Assembly: GCF_030656875.1 (NCBI RefSeq)
Contig: NZ_CP130943.1
Coordinates: 4,092,001 to 4,156,000 of the forward strand
Length of the DNA: 64,000 bases
Origin: Prescottella sp. R16
Lineage (GTDB): Bacteria > Actinomycetota > Actinomycetes > Mycobacteriales > Mycobacteriaceae
Direction: 5' to 3'
A program made the translations under genes and the position numbers. Shown here in pieces: positions 50,441 through 58,773 of the stretch. The notes below the pieces were generated by a model. It saw only the letters and a program-made list of their open reading frames with translations. It searched no databases and was not told where the DNA came from. The number at the start of each line of letters is the position of its first letter. The stretch's first letter is position 1.

Positions 50441-51214
50441 GTGCCCACCCTGACCACCCCGCACATCGACGTCCGCCGCGCCGGCGACCGCCTCACCACC
50501 CGGATCCCGTGGCTGGACTCGAAGCATTCGTTCTCGTTCGGACACCACTACGACCCGGACAACACCCACCACGGTCTGCTGCTCGTCAACAACGACGACA
50601 CCGTCTCGCCCGGACAGGGGTTCGACACCCACCCGCACAAGGACATGGAGATCGTCACCTGGGTGCTGCGCGGTTCGCTGGTACACCAGGACTCGATCGG
50701 ACACTCGGGCGTCATCTACCCGGGCCTCGCCCAGCGGATGAGCGCCGGCACCGGCATCCTGCACTCCGAGAAGAACGACTCGTGGCGGCTGCCCGACAGC
50801 GAGCACACCGAGCACGAGGAGCCGGTGCACTTCGTCCAGATGTGGGTGGTGCCCGACGAAGCCGGCATCACCCCCGGCTACGAGCAGCTCGAGATCGACG
50901 CCGAACTCCTCGACGGCGGACTGGTCCCGGTCGCATCGGGTATGCCCCGCTACCGCGATCACGCTGCGATCCGCATCAAGAACAAGTACGCGACGCTGCA
51001 CGTGGCCCGACTGCAGCCCGGCAAGTCGGTGCGACTGCCCGAGGCACCGTTCGTGCACGTGTTCGTCGCGCAGGGCAGCGCCGACATGGACGGCGTCGGG
51101 GACCTGTACGAGGGCGACGCCGTCCGTCTCACCGCGTCCGGCGGACAGACCGTCACGTCCGAGACCGGCGCCGAGATCCTCGTCTGGGAGATGCACGCGC
51201 GACTCGGCGGCTGA
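50441..51214 (+). CDS. Pirin family protein, second copy (YhhW-like)
   Basis: A 257-residue pirin with the compact YhhW layout. The metal site is FDTHPHKDMEIVTWVLRGSLVHQDSIGHSGVIYPGLAQRMSAGTGILHSEKN, with HPHKDME matching the quercetin 2,3-dioxygenase motif. GTG start with GAGGAGGAA directly upstream (spacing 5). It is one of two tandem, clearly different pirins, so this is not a recent duplication. It lies 33 bases before the thioesterase gene. Confidence 0.9.
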   Translation: MPTLTTPHIDVRRAGDRLTTRIPWLDSKHSFSFGHHYDPDNTHHGLLLVNNDDTVSPGQGFDTHPHKDMEIVTWVLRGSLVHQDSIGHSGVIYPGLAQRMSAGTGILHSEKNDSWRLPDSEHTEHEEPVHFVQMWVVPDEAGITPGYEQLEIDAELLDGGLVPVASGMPRYRDHAAIRIKNKYATLHVARLQPGKSVRLPEAPFVHVFVAQGSADMDGVGDLYEGDAVRLTASGGQTVTSETGAEILVWEMHARLGG

Positions 51215-51247
51215 CGTCGTCGAGCACTCGGGTGGTACACAGGACCG

Positions 51248-52168
51248 GTGACGTCGACCGAACTCGATCCCGCCCTGCCCGAGCTGCGTGACCGGCTGAA
51301 CCTGCTGATGGGTGTGCAGGCCCGGGCGATCCGCCCGGGCCACCTGGTGCTGGCGCAGGAGGTGGGCCCCCGGTTCCACGACCATCGCGGGCAGACGATC
51401 CTCGGGTCCGTCGGCATCCTCGCCGACGCCTGCCCCGGCGGATCGTTGGGCAATTCGATCCCCGAGGACGCCGGCATGGTGCTGTCGCAGCTCTCCGCGA
51501 CGCTGGCCGCGCCGATGCCGACCACCGGTGTCGTCGTCGCCACCGGTGACGCCACCCACCTCGATCTGGACGCCGGGATGGGACTCGCGTCCGGGACGAT
51601 GCACGACGACGTCGGCACCCCGCTCGCGGTCCTGCAGTCCCGCGGCATCCTCGTCACCCGGCCACGGTCCAGCGCCGACACGGTGCTCGGCGGGGAGCGC
51701 CTGCCCGTGCCCGCCTCCGAGCCGAGCGCGAGTGCCGACGAGCTGGCCGGCCGCACCGGCCTCGACACGGTCGACGCGATCGCATCCGAGTCGATCGCCC
51801 GCGGCCCCCTCGCAGGCCTGCTCGATCTTCGACTCACCGACATCGAACGCGGTTGCGTCACCGCAGCATTCACCCCGAACGAGTGGATGAGCAACCCGCT
51901 CGGCTCCATTCAGGGCGGCATCCTCATCACTGCCGCCGACCTCGTGAACGGCCTTGCCGCACAGACTCTCACGGCAGCCGGGCAGCAGTACCGCATCCTG
52001 GATCTACGCATCGACTTCGTCCGCTCCCCCGCCGTCGACGGCCCCGACATCCGTGCCGTCGCCGACGTGGTGCGGGCCGGACGCCGTATCGCGCTGATCG
52101 AATCGCAGTTGGTCGATGCGTCCGGGCAGATCCTGGTGCGCGCCGCGGCCTCCGCCCGGCTGTCCTGA
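51248..52168 (+). CDS. PaaI-like thioesterase with two hotdog domains
   Basis: A 306-residue protein with two hotdog folds in tandem. The second is clearest (GPLAGLLDLRLTDIERGCVTAAFTPNEWMSNPLGSIQGGILITAADLVNGLAAQTLTAAG), matching PaaI-type acyl-CoA thioesterases with the G-S-I-Q-G-G-I helix. The first (HDHRGQTILGSVGILADACPGGSLGNSI) is more diverged. Double hotdog proteins usually work as intramolecular dimers with one active pocket. GTG start with only a weak AGGA, possibly cotranscribed with the second pirin. The acyl substrate is unknown. Confidence 0.82.
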   Translation: MTSTELDPALPELRDRLNLLMGVQARAIRPGHLVLAQEVGPRFHDHRGQTILGSVGILADACPGGSLGNSIPEDAGMVLSQLSATLAAPMPTTGVVVATGDATHLDLDAGMGLASGTMHDDVGTPLAVLQSRGILVTRPRSSADTVLGGERLPVPASEPSASADELAGRTGLDTVDAIASESIARGPLAGLLDLRLTDIERGCVTAAFTPNEWMSNPLGSIQGGILITAADLVNGLAAQTLTAAGQQYRILDLRIDFVRSPAVDGPDIRAVADVVRAGRRIALIESQLVDASGQILVRAAASARLS

Positions 52169-52204
52169 GAAAGCCGCCGACGAGCCGTCCGCACGTTCCG
52201 GCTT

Positions 52205-52256
52205 CCGCGGGTTGTGAAGAATTCCTGCCGGTACGCGGGCGGAATCCTTCACAACC
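52205..52256. repeat. 52-bp palindromic direct repeat, copy 1
   Basis: This 52-base sequence is identical to the one at 53162-53213 in the same orientation. Its core is a hairpin with 16-base arms, GGTTGTGAAGAATTCC and GGAATCCTTCACAACC, which differ at one pair. The right arm supplies the stop codon and last codons of the gene at 52249. It lies between convergent genes. Confidence 0.9.
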
Positions 52257-53124
52257 CTGCGGTCAGCGCGGTACGGATCTGCGCGAGCACCGCCTCCGGG
52301 TCGTTGTGCAGGTGGTGCCACGTGAACCGCAGGACCCGCCACCCCGCGTTCATCAGGGTGTTCTGTCGTTGGGCGTCCCGGTTGAATCGCTCGACGTCAC
52401 GGTGCCACGCCCACCCGTCGACCTCGATCGCGACCCGATCGGCGACGAACGCGACATCGATCTCGTAGCCACAGCTGACCACGTGCGGCCGCCACCGGGT
52501 CAGTCCCGCCGACCGCAGCAACCGGTGCAGCATCCGCTCTGCCTCCGACGCCCCTCCCTCCCCGGCTGCGCGCAGCAACCGGGCCGCGGCGGGAGCGCCG
52601 TGCCGTCGGGCGTTGCGTTCGTGCGCTGCGGCAAGCGCCTCCAGCGTCGTGTGCCGTTGGATCGCGCGGTCCATGAGCACGGAACCGGCCCGCACATCGA
52701 CCGCTGCTTCGAGTACCGACAGCGGAAGGCCGGTCACCCGCAGTGCCCGCCGCGACTCGGTGTCCCTCCAGTCGAGGGTGCGGCGTCGAATCCGAACACT
52801 GCTGTGCCGCACGACAGTTCGCGAGACAGGGATCGTGACGGTGTGCCGCGCCGGAGGCCGGTCGAGTAGTCCGTGCCACCATGCGGCACTCGCCCCCGAC
52901 GCTGCCGCACCCGTCCCGGCCGCGTACACCGCGGCCCGTAGTTCGACGGACGGGGTGTGTGCACGATCGGAACGCAAGTAGACGCCGGTGGCGAGCCGCC
53001 GCCACTCCCCGGAGCGGACCCTGCGTCCGATCGCGGACTCGGACATCCCGGCGTCCCGCGCCTGGTCGAGCGTGACCACACCGTCCTGCCGGGCCATCGC
53101 GGCATGCACCTGTCGTGGCGTCAT
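52249..53124 (-). CDS. AbiEi-like/DUF559 protein (PD-(D/E)xK nuclease fold)
   Basis: A 291-residue protein. The N-terminal 55 residues are a helix-turn-helix of the AbiEi antitoxin type (VVTLDQARDAGMSESAIGRRVRSGEWRRLATGVYL). The C-terminal 100 residues are a DUF559/Vsr-like nuclease domain (YEIDVAFVADRVAIEVDGWAWHRD...RQNTLMNAGWRVLRFTWHHL), with the E-x-D and D-x-x positions of a PD-(D/E)xK site. Such chromosomal proteins are common in actinobacteria without a partner toxin. Its stop lies in copy 1 of the 52-base repeat and copy 2 lies upstream of its start, so it may be a moved cassette. The ATG has a weak ribosome site. Confidence 0.8.
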   Translation of the reverse strand: MTPRQVHAAMARQDGVVTLDQARDAGMSESAIGRRVRSGEWRRLATGVYLRSDRAHTPSVELRAAVYAAGTGAAASGASAAWWHGLLDRPPARHTVTIPVSRTVVRHSSVRIRRRTLDWRDTESRRALRVTGLPLSVLEAAVDVRAGSVLMDRAIQRHTTLEALAAAHERNARRHGAPAAARLLRAAGEGGASEAERMLHRLLRSAGLTRWRPHVVSCGYEIDVAFVADRVAIEVDGWAWHRDVERFNRDAQRQNTLMNAGWRVLRFTWHHLHNDPEAVLAQIRTALTAGL

Positions 53125-53161
53125 ACCGAGTTCGACGCAGACGGCGGCGCCACGGTTCCGG

Positions 53162-53213
53162 CCGCGGGTTGTGAAGAATTCCTGCCGGTACGCGGGCGGA
53201 ATCCTTCACAACC
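53162..53213. repeat. 52-bp palindromic direct repeat, copy 2
   Basis: An exact copy of 52205-52256, 957 bases away. It lies in the 116-base gap between the AbiEi-like gene and the divergent M13 peptidase, where a terminator is not needed. That argues that the element is mobile or recombined rather than purely a terminator. Confidence 0.9.
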
Positions 53214-53240
53214 GCCGCCTCCGGCGCACTCGATGCCAAG

Positions 53241-55199
53241 ATGGAGTGCATGACTCGTTCCGGTATCGACCTCACCCACATCGACGCGGGCGCGCGCCCG
53301 CAGGACGACCTCTTCGTGCACGTCAACGGCAAGTGGTTGGACGAGTACGAGATCCCGGCCGACCGCGCGGTGGACGGCGCGTTCCGCACGCTGTACGACA
53401 AGGCGGAGGAGGACGTGAAGACCCTCGTCCAGGAGGCGTCCGCGTCCGGCGCGGCGCACGGCACCGACGCGCAGAAGATCGGCGACCTGTACTCGAGCTT
53501 CATGGACGCCGACGCCGTCGAGGCTGCCGGCCTGTCCCCGATCGCGGACGAACTCGCGGCGGTCGCGAATGCGGCGAACCCGAGCGAGCTGGCCGGGATC
53601 GTCGGACGCCTGCAGCGCACCGGTGTCGGCGGCGCGGTCGGCCAGTACGTCGACACCGACGCCAAGGATTCGTCACGCTACCTGGTGCACTTCACGCAGT
53701 CCGGGATCGGATTGCCCGACGAGTCGTACTACCGCGAGGACAACTACGCCCCGATCCGCGACGCGTACGTCGCGCACATCCGGAAGATGTTCGAACTGGC
53801 CGGGATCGAGTACGACGCGCAGCGTGTGTTCGATCTCGAGACCGCGATCGCGGCCGGTCACTGGGATGTCGTCAAGCGCCGGGACGCGGAGCTGAGCTAC
53901 AACCTGCTCACCCTCGACGATCTGCAGTCCCGCCACGGTGGATTCGATTGGTCTGCTTGGATTTCCGGGCTGCAGGCCACCGAGGGGCAGCTCGCCGAGG
54001 TCGTGGTGCGTCAGCCCGGCTTCGTCGAGTCGTTCACCGAGCTGTGGACGTCGCAGCCGATCGAGGACTGGAAGGCGTGGGCCACGTGGCGGATCCTGCA
54101 CTCGCGGGCGCCGTACCTGACGGAGGCGATCGTCGCGGAGGACTTCGCGTTCTACGGCACGACCCTCAGCGGCACGCAGGAGAACCGGGAGCGGTGGAAG
54201 CGCGGCGTCTCGCTCGTGCAGGATCTGCTCGGTGAGGCCGTCGGCAAGCTGTACGTCGAACGGCACTTCCCGCCGGAGTCCAAGGCGCGCATGCAGGAAC
54301 TGGTAGCGAACCTGCAGGAAGCCTACCGCCGCAACATCTCCGACCTCGAGTGGATGAGCCCGACGACTCGGCAGGCCGCGCTGGCGAAGCTCGAGAAGTT
54401 CACCCCCAAGATCGGCTACCCGGACAAGTGGCGGGACTACTCGGCCGTCGAGGTCGACCCGGCCGACCTGGTGGGCAACTACCGCAGCGGTTACGCCGCC
54501 GACCACGACCGCGACATCGCGAAGCTCGGCGGGCCGGTGGACCGCGACGAGTGGTTCATGACGCCGCAGACCGTGAACGCCTACTACAACCCGGGCATGA
54601 ACGAAATCGTCTTCCCCGCAGCGATTCTGCAGCCCCCGTTCTTCGACGCCGCCGCCGACGACGCCGCCAACTACGGCGGCATCGGCGCGGTCATCGGCCA
54701 CGAGATCGGGCACGGTTTCGACGATCAGGGCGCCAAGTACGACGGCGACGGCAACATGGTCGACTGGTGGACCGACGACGACCGCACCGAATTCGGTAAG
54801 CGCACCAAGGCGCTCATCGAGCAGTACAACGACTTCGAGCCCATGGACCTGCCGGGCCATCACGTCAACGGCGAGTTCACGATCGGCGAGAACATCGGCG
54901 ACCTCGGTGGCCTGTCGATCGCGCTCGAGGCGTACCGGATCGCGCTCGACGGCACCGAGGCTCCGGTCCTCGACGACCTGACCGGGCTGCAGCGGGTCTT
55001 CTTCGGCTGGGCGCAGGTGTGGCGCACGAAGGCGCGTAAGGAAGAAGCACTGCGGCGATTGGCAGTCGACCCGCACTCGCCGCCGGAGTTCCGCTGCAAC
55101 GGCGTGATCCGCAACCTCGACAGCTTCCACGAGGCCTTCGACGTCCGTCCCGGCGATGCCCTCTATCTGGAACCGGAACAGCGCGTCAAGATCTGGTGA
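53241..55199 (+). CDS. M13 family metallopeptidase (Zmp1/PepO-like)
   Basis: A 652-residue zinc endopeptidase. The N-terminus GIDLTHIDAGARPQDDLFVHVNGKWLDEYEIPADR matches mycobacterial Zmp1. The catalytic motif is VIGHEIGHGFDDQGAKYDGDGNMVDWW (His487, Glu488, His491), the third zinc ligand lies in GENIGDLGG (Glu550), and the C-terminal CNGVIRNLDSFHEAFDV forms the S1' region. No signal peptide is seen, as in Zmp1, whose export is non-classical. The start may be the ATG at 53241 or at 53250; neither has a well-spaced ribosome site. A hairpin follows the stop. Confidence 0.92.
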   Translation: MECMTRSGIDLTHIDAGARPQDDLFVHVNGKWLDEYEIPADRAVDGAFRTLYDKAEEDVKTLVQEASASGAAHGTDAQKIGDLYSSFMDADAVEAAGLSPIADELAAVANAANPSELAGIVGRLQRTGVGGAVGQYVDTDAKDSSRYLVHFTQSGIGLPDESYYREDNYAPIRDAYVAHIRKMFELAGIEYDAQRVFDLETAIAAGHWDVVKRRDAELSYNLLTLDDLQSRHGGFDWSAWISGLQATEGQLAEVVVRQPGFVESFTELWTSQPIEDWKAWATWRILHSRAPYLTEAIVAEDFAFYGTTLSGTQENRERWKRGVSLVQDLLGEAVGKLYVERHFPPESKARMQELVANLQEAYRRNISDLEWMSPTTRQAALAKLEKFTPKIGYPDKWRDYSAVEVDPADLVGNYRSGYAADHDRDIAKLGGPVDRDEWFMTPQTVNAYYNPGMNEIVFPAAILQPPFFDAAADDAANYGGIGAVIGHEIGHGFDDQGAKYDGDGNMVDWWTDDDRTEFGKRTKALIEQYNDFEPMDLPGHHVNGEFTIGENIGDLGGLSIALEAYRIALDGTEAPVLDDLTGLQRVFFGWAQVWRTKARKEEALRRLAVDPHSPPEFRCNGVIRNLDSFHEAFDVRPGDALYLEPEQRVKIW

Positions 55200-55214
55200 G
55201 CAGCGGAGCTGCCC

Positions 55215-55251
55215 GTGCACCTTTTCGGTAGCTGCTACCGAAAAGGCGCAC
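55215..55251. terminator. Hairpin repeat, copy 1, between convergent pepO and ynfA
   Basis: A 17-pair stem with one mismatch (left arm GTGCACCTTTTCGGTAG, 3-base loop). The same arm occurs in a second hairpin at 55603-55642, so both belong to one small repeat family. Its position between convergent stops fits a bidirectional terminator. Confidence 0.75.
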
Positions 55252-55257
55252 GGCGGC

Positions 55258-55584
55258 TCACCGCGCGTACATGATGACGGCGACGCCGGCGAGGCACAGG
55301 AGTGCGCCGGCGATGTCGTAGCGGTCGGGACGGAAGCCGTCCATGACGACGGCCCACAGCAGGGATCCGGCCACGAACACGCCGCCGTAGGCGGCGAGGA
55401 TGCGGCCGAAGTCGGCGTCGGGTTGCAGGGTGGCGACGAGGCCGTAGACGCCGAGGGCGATCATGCCGGCGCCGATCCACAGCCAACCCCGCTGTTCGCG
55501 GACGCCCTGCCATACGAGCCAGGCGCCACCGATTTCGAACAGTGCGGCCAGGGCGAACAGCAGGATCGAACGAGTGACGGTCAT
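55258..55584 (-). CDS. ynfA: YnfA family membrane protein
   Basis: A 108-residue protein with four hydrophobic helices, the exact usual length of YnfA. The family pattern is [100 protein letters not shown]. YnfA proteins are SMR-related small transporters. ATG at 55584 is preferred on family length; no ribosome site is visible. It is bracketed on both sides by copies of the same hairpin. Confidence 0.92.
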   Translation of the reverse strand: MTVTRSILLFALAALFEIGGAWLVWQGVREQRGWLWIGAGMIALGVYGLVATLQPDADFGRILAAYGGVFVAGSLLWAVVMDGFRPDRYDIAGALLCLAGVAVIMYAR

Positions 55585-55602
55585 GGCATGACTATGGCAA
55601 CC

Positions 55603-55642
55603 GTGCACCTTTTCGATAGTTGCAGCTACCGAAAAGGTGCAC
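55603..55642. repeat. Hairpin repeat, copy 2, between ldt and ynfA
   Basis: Arms GTGCACCTTTTCGATAG and CTACCGAAAAGGTGCAC (one mismatch) around a 6-base loop, six bases downstream of the L,D-transpeptidase stop. It can end ldt transcription and is a relative of the hairpin at 55215. Confidence 0.75.
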
Positions 55643-55647
55643 AGCGG

Positions 55648-56658
55648 CTACCGGTTCCAGTCGCCCAGGCCGTCGGCGCCGTTGAGGATTCCACCGGCGG
55701 TGTTCTGCACGATCACGGGGTCGCCCTTTTTGGCGTTCTCGTAGAACCAGCGGCCGTCCTCGGTGCTGACGTTGAGGCAGCCGTGACTGACGTTACGGTG
55801 CCCCTGGTCGTTCACCGACCAGGGTGCGGCGTGGACGAAGATGCCACTGTAGGAGATTCGGGTGGCGTATTCGACGTAGGTTCGGTAGCCCTCGGGGCTG
55901 TCGATGGGAACGCCGTAGGTGGACGAGTCCATGTACATGTCGCGGAATTTTTCGCCGACGATGTAGGTGCCGTTGGGGGTTTCGTAGCCGGGTTTACCGA
56001 ACGACGTGGGCATGGTTTTGACGATGTCGCCGTTGCGGGTGACGGTGATCTGTTTGGTGACGTCGTCGGCGACGGTGACGAGGGCGTCCCCGATCGAGAA
56101 TGTGGAGCGGGTGTCGCCGGCGTCGACGGTGACGGGGATGTTGGCGGGCCAGAACTGGTGGGGCTTCCACCGGACCTGGCGGTCGTTGATCCAGTAGAAG
56201 GAGCCCTCCACTGCCGGACCGTCGCCGGCGGTGACACGGATGGCGCGTTCGGCGACGGCGCGGTCACCGATCGCTTCGTCGAACCGGATGATGATCGGTT
56301 GTGCGACACCGACGACCTCGCCGGGCGCAGGGTCGATCGACGGTGCCGAGAAGTTGGCGGGCCCGATCGGCGGGGTTGCCGGGGCGACCGATCCGGTCGG
56401 CAGCATGGCCCGCACCTGCGGCGGCAGTTCGACGCCGTCGGGCAGGTGCAGCAGTGGGGTGGGCACGCCCGGTACCTCGGGCAGCGACGGCAACTGCGGC
56501 AGCTGGATCTCGGGGATGTCGGGACCGCCGGGGAAGAGTGGTGCGGCTTGGGCCGGTGCGGCCAGTACTGCGCCCGTGGCGGCGACGCTCACCGCGGCGG
56601 CAGCGAGCCTGCGACCGGCAGTGCTCCTGCGGAAACTCCGACGTGTAGTGCCGGTCAT
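55648..56658 (-). CDS. L,D-transpeptidase with Ig-like domain
   Basis: A 336-residue exported protein. It has a basic, Arg-rich signal peptide ending near Ala39, then a Pro-rich stretch (residues 40-100). An Ig-like domain follows (about 110-190, IIIRFDEAIGDRAVAERAI...VRWKPHQFWPANIPVTV). The YkuD catalytic domain (about 200-325) has IFVHAAPW and the active site HRNVSHGCLNVS (His292, Cys294). It forms 3-3 cross-links in peptidoglycan. AAGGGGG precedes the ATG. A strong hairpin upstream isolates it from the FprB-like gene, and one of the hairpin repeats follows it. Confidence 0.92.
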   Translation of the reverse strand: MTGTTRRSFRRSTAGRRLAAAAVSVAATGAVLAAPAQAAPLFPGGPDIPEIQLPQLPSLPEVPGVPTPLLHLPDGVELPPQVRAMLPTGSVAPATPPIGPANFSAPSIDPAPGEVVGVAQPIIIRFDEAIGDRAVAERAIRVTAGDGPAVEGSFYWINDRQVRWKPHQFWPANIPVTVDAGDTRSTFSIGDALVTVADDVTKQITVTRNGDIVKTMPTSFGKPGYETPNGTYIVGEKFRDMYMDSSTYGVPIDSPEGYRTYVEYATRISYSGIFVHAAPWSVNDQGHRNVSHGCLNVSTEDGRWFYENAKKGDPVIVQNTAGGILNGADGLGDWNR

Positions 56659-56688
56659 GACGACCCCCTTGTTCGACACCCGAACGCG

Positions 56689-56732
56689 AACGAGCGCCCG
56701 GCACAACCATTGAGGCATACCGGGCGCTCGTT
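56689..56732 (-). terminator. Terminator of the fprB-like gene
   Basis: A perfect 13-base-pair stem (AACGAGCGCCCGG / CCGGGCGCTCGTT) with an 18-base loop, 21 bases after the fprB stop. On the transcribed strand it is followed by TTCGCGTTCG. It lies between two same-strand genes, so it should stop readthrough into ldt. Confidence 0.75.
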
Positions 56733-56753
56733 GCACAACTGTGTCGGGTGGTG

Positions 56754-58439
56754 TCAGCTTTCGTCGGTGCGGGCGACGTCGAGCATGGCCCGCAGGTCGA
56801 CGAGTTTGGTGCGGGCGCGCCCGCTCTCGGCGCCGAGTGCACGCTCGTGCTTGTCGATGCGCTGCCAGCCCTGGAAGTCGACGGTGTCGGGTTGACGTTC
56901 CCCGACCAGGGCGGTCAGCTTCTCGCGGTCGCCGTCGGGCTGCGCGAGCGCGCCGCCGGCGAAGTCGGCCAGCAGCATGTCGACGGTGGCGGCCGAGCAG
57001 TGTTTGTTGGTGCCGATGACACCGGTGGGGCCGCGTTTGATCCAGCCGGCGACGTAGACGCCGGGCACGGGGGCGCCGGTGTCGGGGTCGATGACGCGCC
57101 CGTTCTCGTTGGGGACGACGCCGCGACGTTCGTCGAACGGTATACCGGCCACGGGCAGGCCCTTGTAGCCGATGGAGCGCAGCACCAGGCCGGTGTCGAC
57201 GGTGTCGGTGCGGTCGGTGGCGCGGGCCACGAGTTTCCCGGAGTCGTCGGCGACGAGTTCGTTGTGGACGAGGCGCACGCCTTCGACCCGGTCGGTGCCG
57301 ATGATCTCCTCGGGCGATGCCAGGTAGCGCAGCACGATGCGCTTACGGCCGTCGGTGGTGGTGCGCTTGGCGAATTCTTCGACCTGGCGGACCTTGAGTT
57401 TCTCGGACGGTTCGGAGTCGGGGCCGTCGATCCAGGCGCGGCTGACGGAGTCGAGGACGACCTCGTCGGGGTCGACGACGATGTCGACGTCGGCGAGTTG
57501 GCCGAGGGCGATGAGTTCGGGGTTGGTGTAGGCGGCCTGTGCGGGTCCACGGCGTCCGACGAGGACGACCTCGCGGATGTTGCTGTGGCGCAATGCCTCG
57601 ACGGCGTGCTCTGCCATGTCGGTCTTGGCGAGTTCGTCGGGGTCGAGGACGAGGGCGCGGGCCACGTCGAGGGCGACGTTGCCGTTGCCGATGACGACGG
57701 CGCGTTCCCCGGACAGGTCGAAGGTGCGGTCGGCGTAGTCGGGGTGGCCGTTGTACCAGGCGACGAACTCGGTGGCGGCGTGGCTGCCGGGCAGGTCTTC
57801 GCCGGGGACACCGAGACGGCGGTCGCTGGCGGCGCCGACGGCGTAGATCACGGCGTGGTGGTGGGCGAGCAGTTCGTCGTGGTCGATGTGCTTGCCGACC
57901 TCGACGTTGAAGTGGCACTGCACGGACCGCTTGCTCAGCGCCGACCGGAAGACGTCGGTGACGGCCTTGGTGCCGCCGTGGTCGGGGGCGACGCCGGCAC
58001 GGACCAGGCCGTACGGGGTGGGCAGCCGGTCGAACATGTCGACCTCGACGCGCGGATGCGATGTCAGCTCGAGCGCCGCGTAGCACGCGGACGGCCCGGA
58101 GCCGACGATCGCGACGCGCAGCGTGCCGAGGTCGGCGGGCAGGTGCCGCGGCTCGGGCAGTTCGGGCCAGTCGTCACCGATGGGGTGCTTCTCGAAGTAG
58201 GCGGCGTTGATGTCGGCGTAGACGGCGTGCGCCTCGCTGAGTTCGTTGTCGCCGAAAATGGCGTCCACGGGGCACTCGTCGACGCACGCACCGCAGTCGA
58301 TGCAGGTCTGCGGGTCGATGTAGAGCATCTCCGTGGTGGCGAACTCCGGCTCGTCCGGTGTCGGATGAATGCAGTTGACGGGACACACGTCCACACACGA
58401 GGCGTCGTTGCAGCACGCCTGCGTAATCACATAAGCCAC
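56754..58439 (-). CDS. fprB: Ferredoxin/ferredoxin-NADP reductase fusion (FprB-like)
   Basis: A 561-residue two-domain electron-transfer flavoprotein. Residues 1-75 form a 7Fe-type ferredoxin with cysteines in QACCNDASCVDVCPVNC and TCIDCGACVDECPVD. Residues about 107-561 are an adrenodoxin-reductase-like domain with VAIVGSGPSACYAALEL (FAD), VVIGNGNVALDVARAL (NADP) and AGWIKRGPTGVIGTNK. This fusion matches mycobacterial FprB. GTG start with AGGGAAG four bases upstream. A -10 (58490-58495) overlaps a perfect KstR-type site, suggesting repression by a steroid/lipid regulator. Electron partners may be cytochrome P450s or oxygenases. Confidence 0.92.
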   Translation of the reverse strand: MAYVITQACCNDASCVDVCPVNCIHPTPDEPEFATTEMLYIDPQTCIDCGACVDECPVDAIFGDNELSEAHAVYADINAAYFEKHPIGDDWPELPEPRHLPADLGTLRVAIVGSGPSACYAALELTSHPRVEVDMFDRLPTPYGLVRAGVAPDHGGTKAVTDVFRSALSKRSVQCHFNVEVGKHIDHDELLAHHHAVIYAVGAASDRRLGVPGEDLPGSHAATEFVAWYNGHPDYADRTFDLSGERAVVIGNGNVALDVARALVLDPDELAKTDMAEHAVEALRHSNIREVVLVGRRGPAQAAYTNPELIALGQLADVDIVVDPDEVVLDSVSRAWIDGPDSEPSEKLKVRQVEEFAKRTTTDGRKRIVLRYLASPEEIIGTDRVEGVRLVHNELVADDSGKLVARATDRTDTVDTGLVLRSIGYKGLPVAGIPFDERRGVVPNENGRVIDPDTGAPVPGVYVAGWIKRGPTGVIGTNKHCSAATVDMLLADFAGGALAQPDGDREKLTALVGERQPDTVDFQGWQRIDKHERALGAESGRARTKLVDLRAMLDVARTDES

Positions 58440-58489
58440 AGTTCTTCCCTACCTGTGAGTACCCGACCGAGACTGTCGTTCTCGAACAG

Positions 58490-58505
58490 ACTATAACGTG
58501 TTCCA
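58490..58505 (-). promoter_or_regulatory. fprB promoter with overlapping KstR-type operator
   Basis: On the minus strand TATAGT (58490-58495) is a good -10. The sequence TATAACGTGTTCCA (58492-58505) fits all eight fixed bases of the KstR consensus TnnAACnnGTTnnA and covers the -10 and the spacer. A protein bound here would block the promoter. Confidence 0.55.
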
Positions 58506-58556
58506 GTTCGGGTCGAGGTTCCGTACGCCACGACCGGCAGTGCGGGACGTTGTGCC

Positions 58557-58760
58557 CTAGTCCAGTCGGAATCCGACCTCGAGTGTCACCTGCGTATGGG
58601 CGACGGTGCCGTTCTCGATGTGTCCGCGGGTCTCGACGACCTCGAACCAGTCGAGGTTGCGCATGGTCTCGCTCGCGCGGCTGATGGCATTGGCGATCGC
58701 CGCGTCGACGCCGTCCGTCGACGAGCCGACGACCTTGATCACCCGGTAGACGTTGCTCAT
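58557..58760 (-). CDS. Dodecin family flavin-binding protein
   Basis: A 67-residue protein matching dodecins: NVYRVIKVVGSSTDGVDAAIANAISRASETMRNLDWFEVVETRGHIENGTVAHTQVTLEVGFRL. The Trp in LDWFEV is the flavin-stacking residue. Dodecins form 12-subunit shells that bind flavins or CoA. GGGAGG lies seven bases before the ATG. It follows the serine hydrolase after 13 bases, probably in one operon. Confidence 0.92.
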   Translation of the reverse strand: MSNVYRVIKVVGSSTDGVDAAIANAISRASETMRNLDWFEVVETRGHIENGTVAHTQVTLEVGFRLD

Positions 58761-58773
58761 CGTCCGACCTCCC

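Noticed and set aside
52205..53213. The paired 52-base repeats as a CRISPR array
   Set aside because: There are only two copies, 957 bases apart with a gene between them, and no spacers or cas genes.
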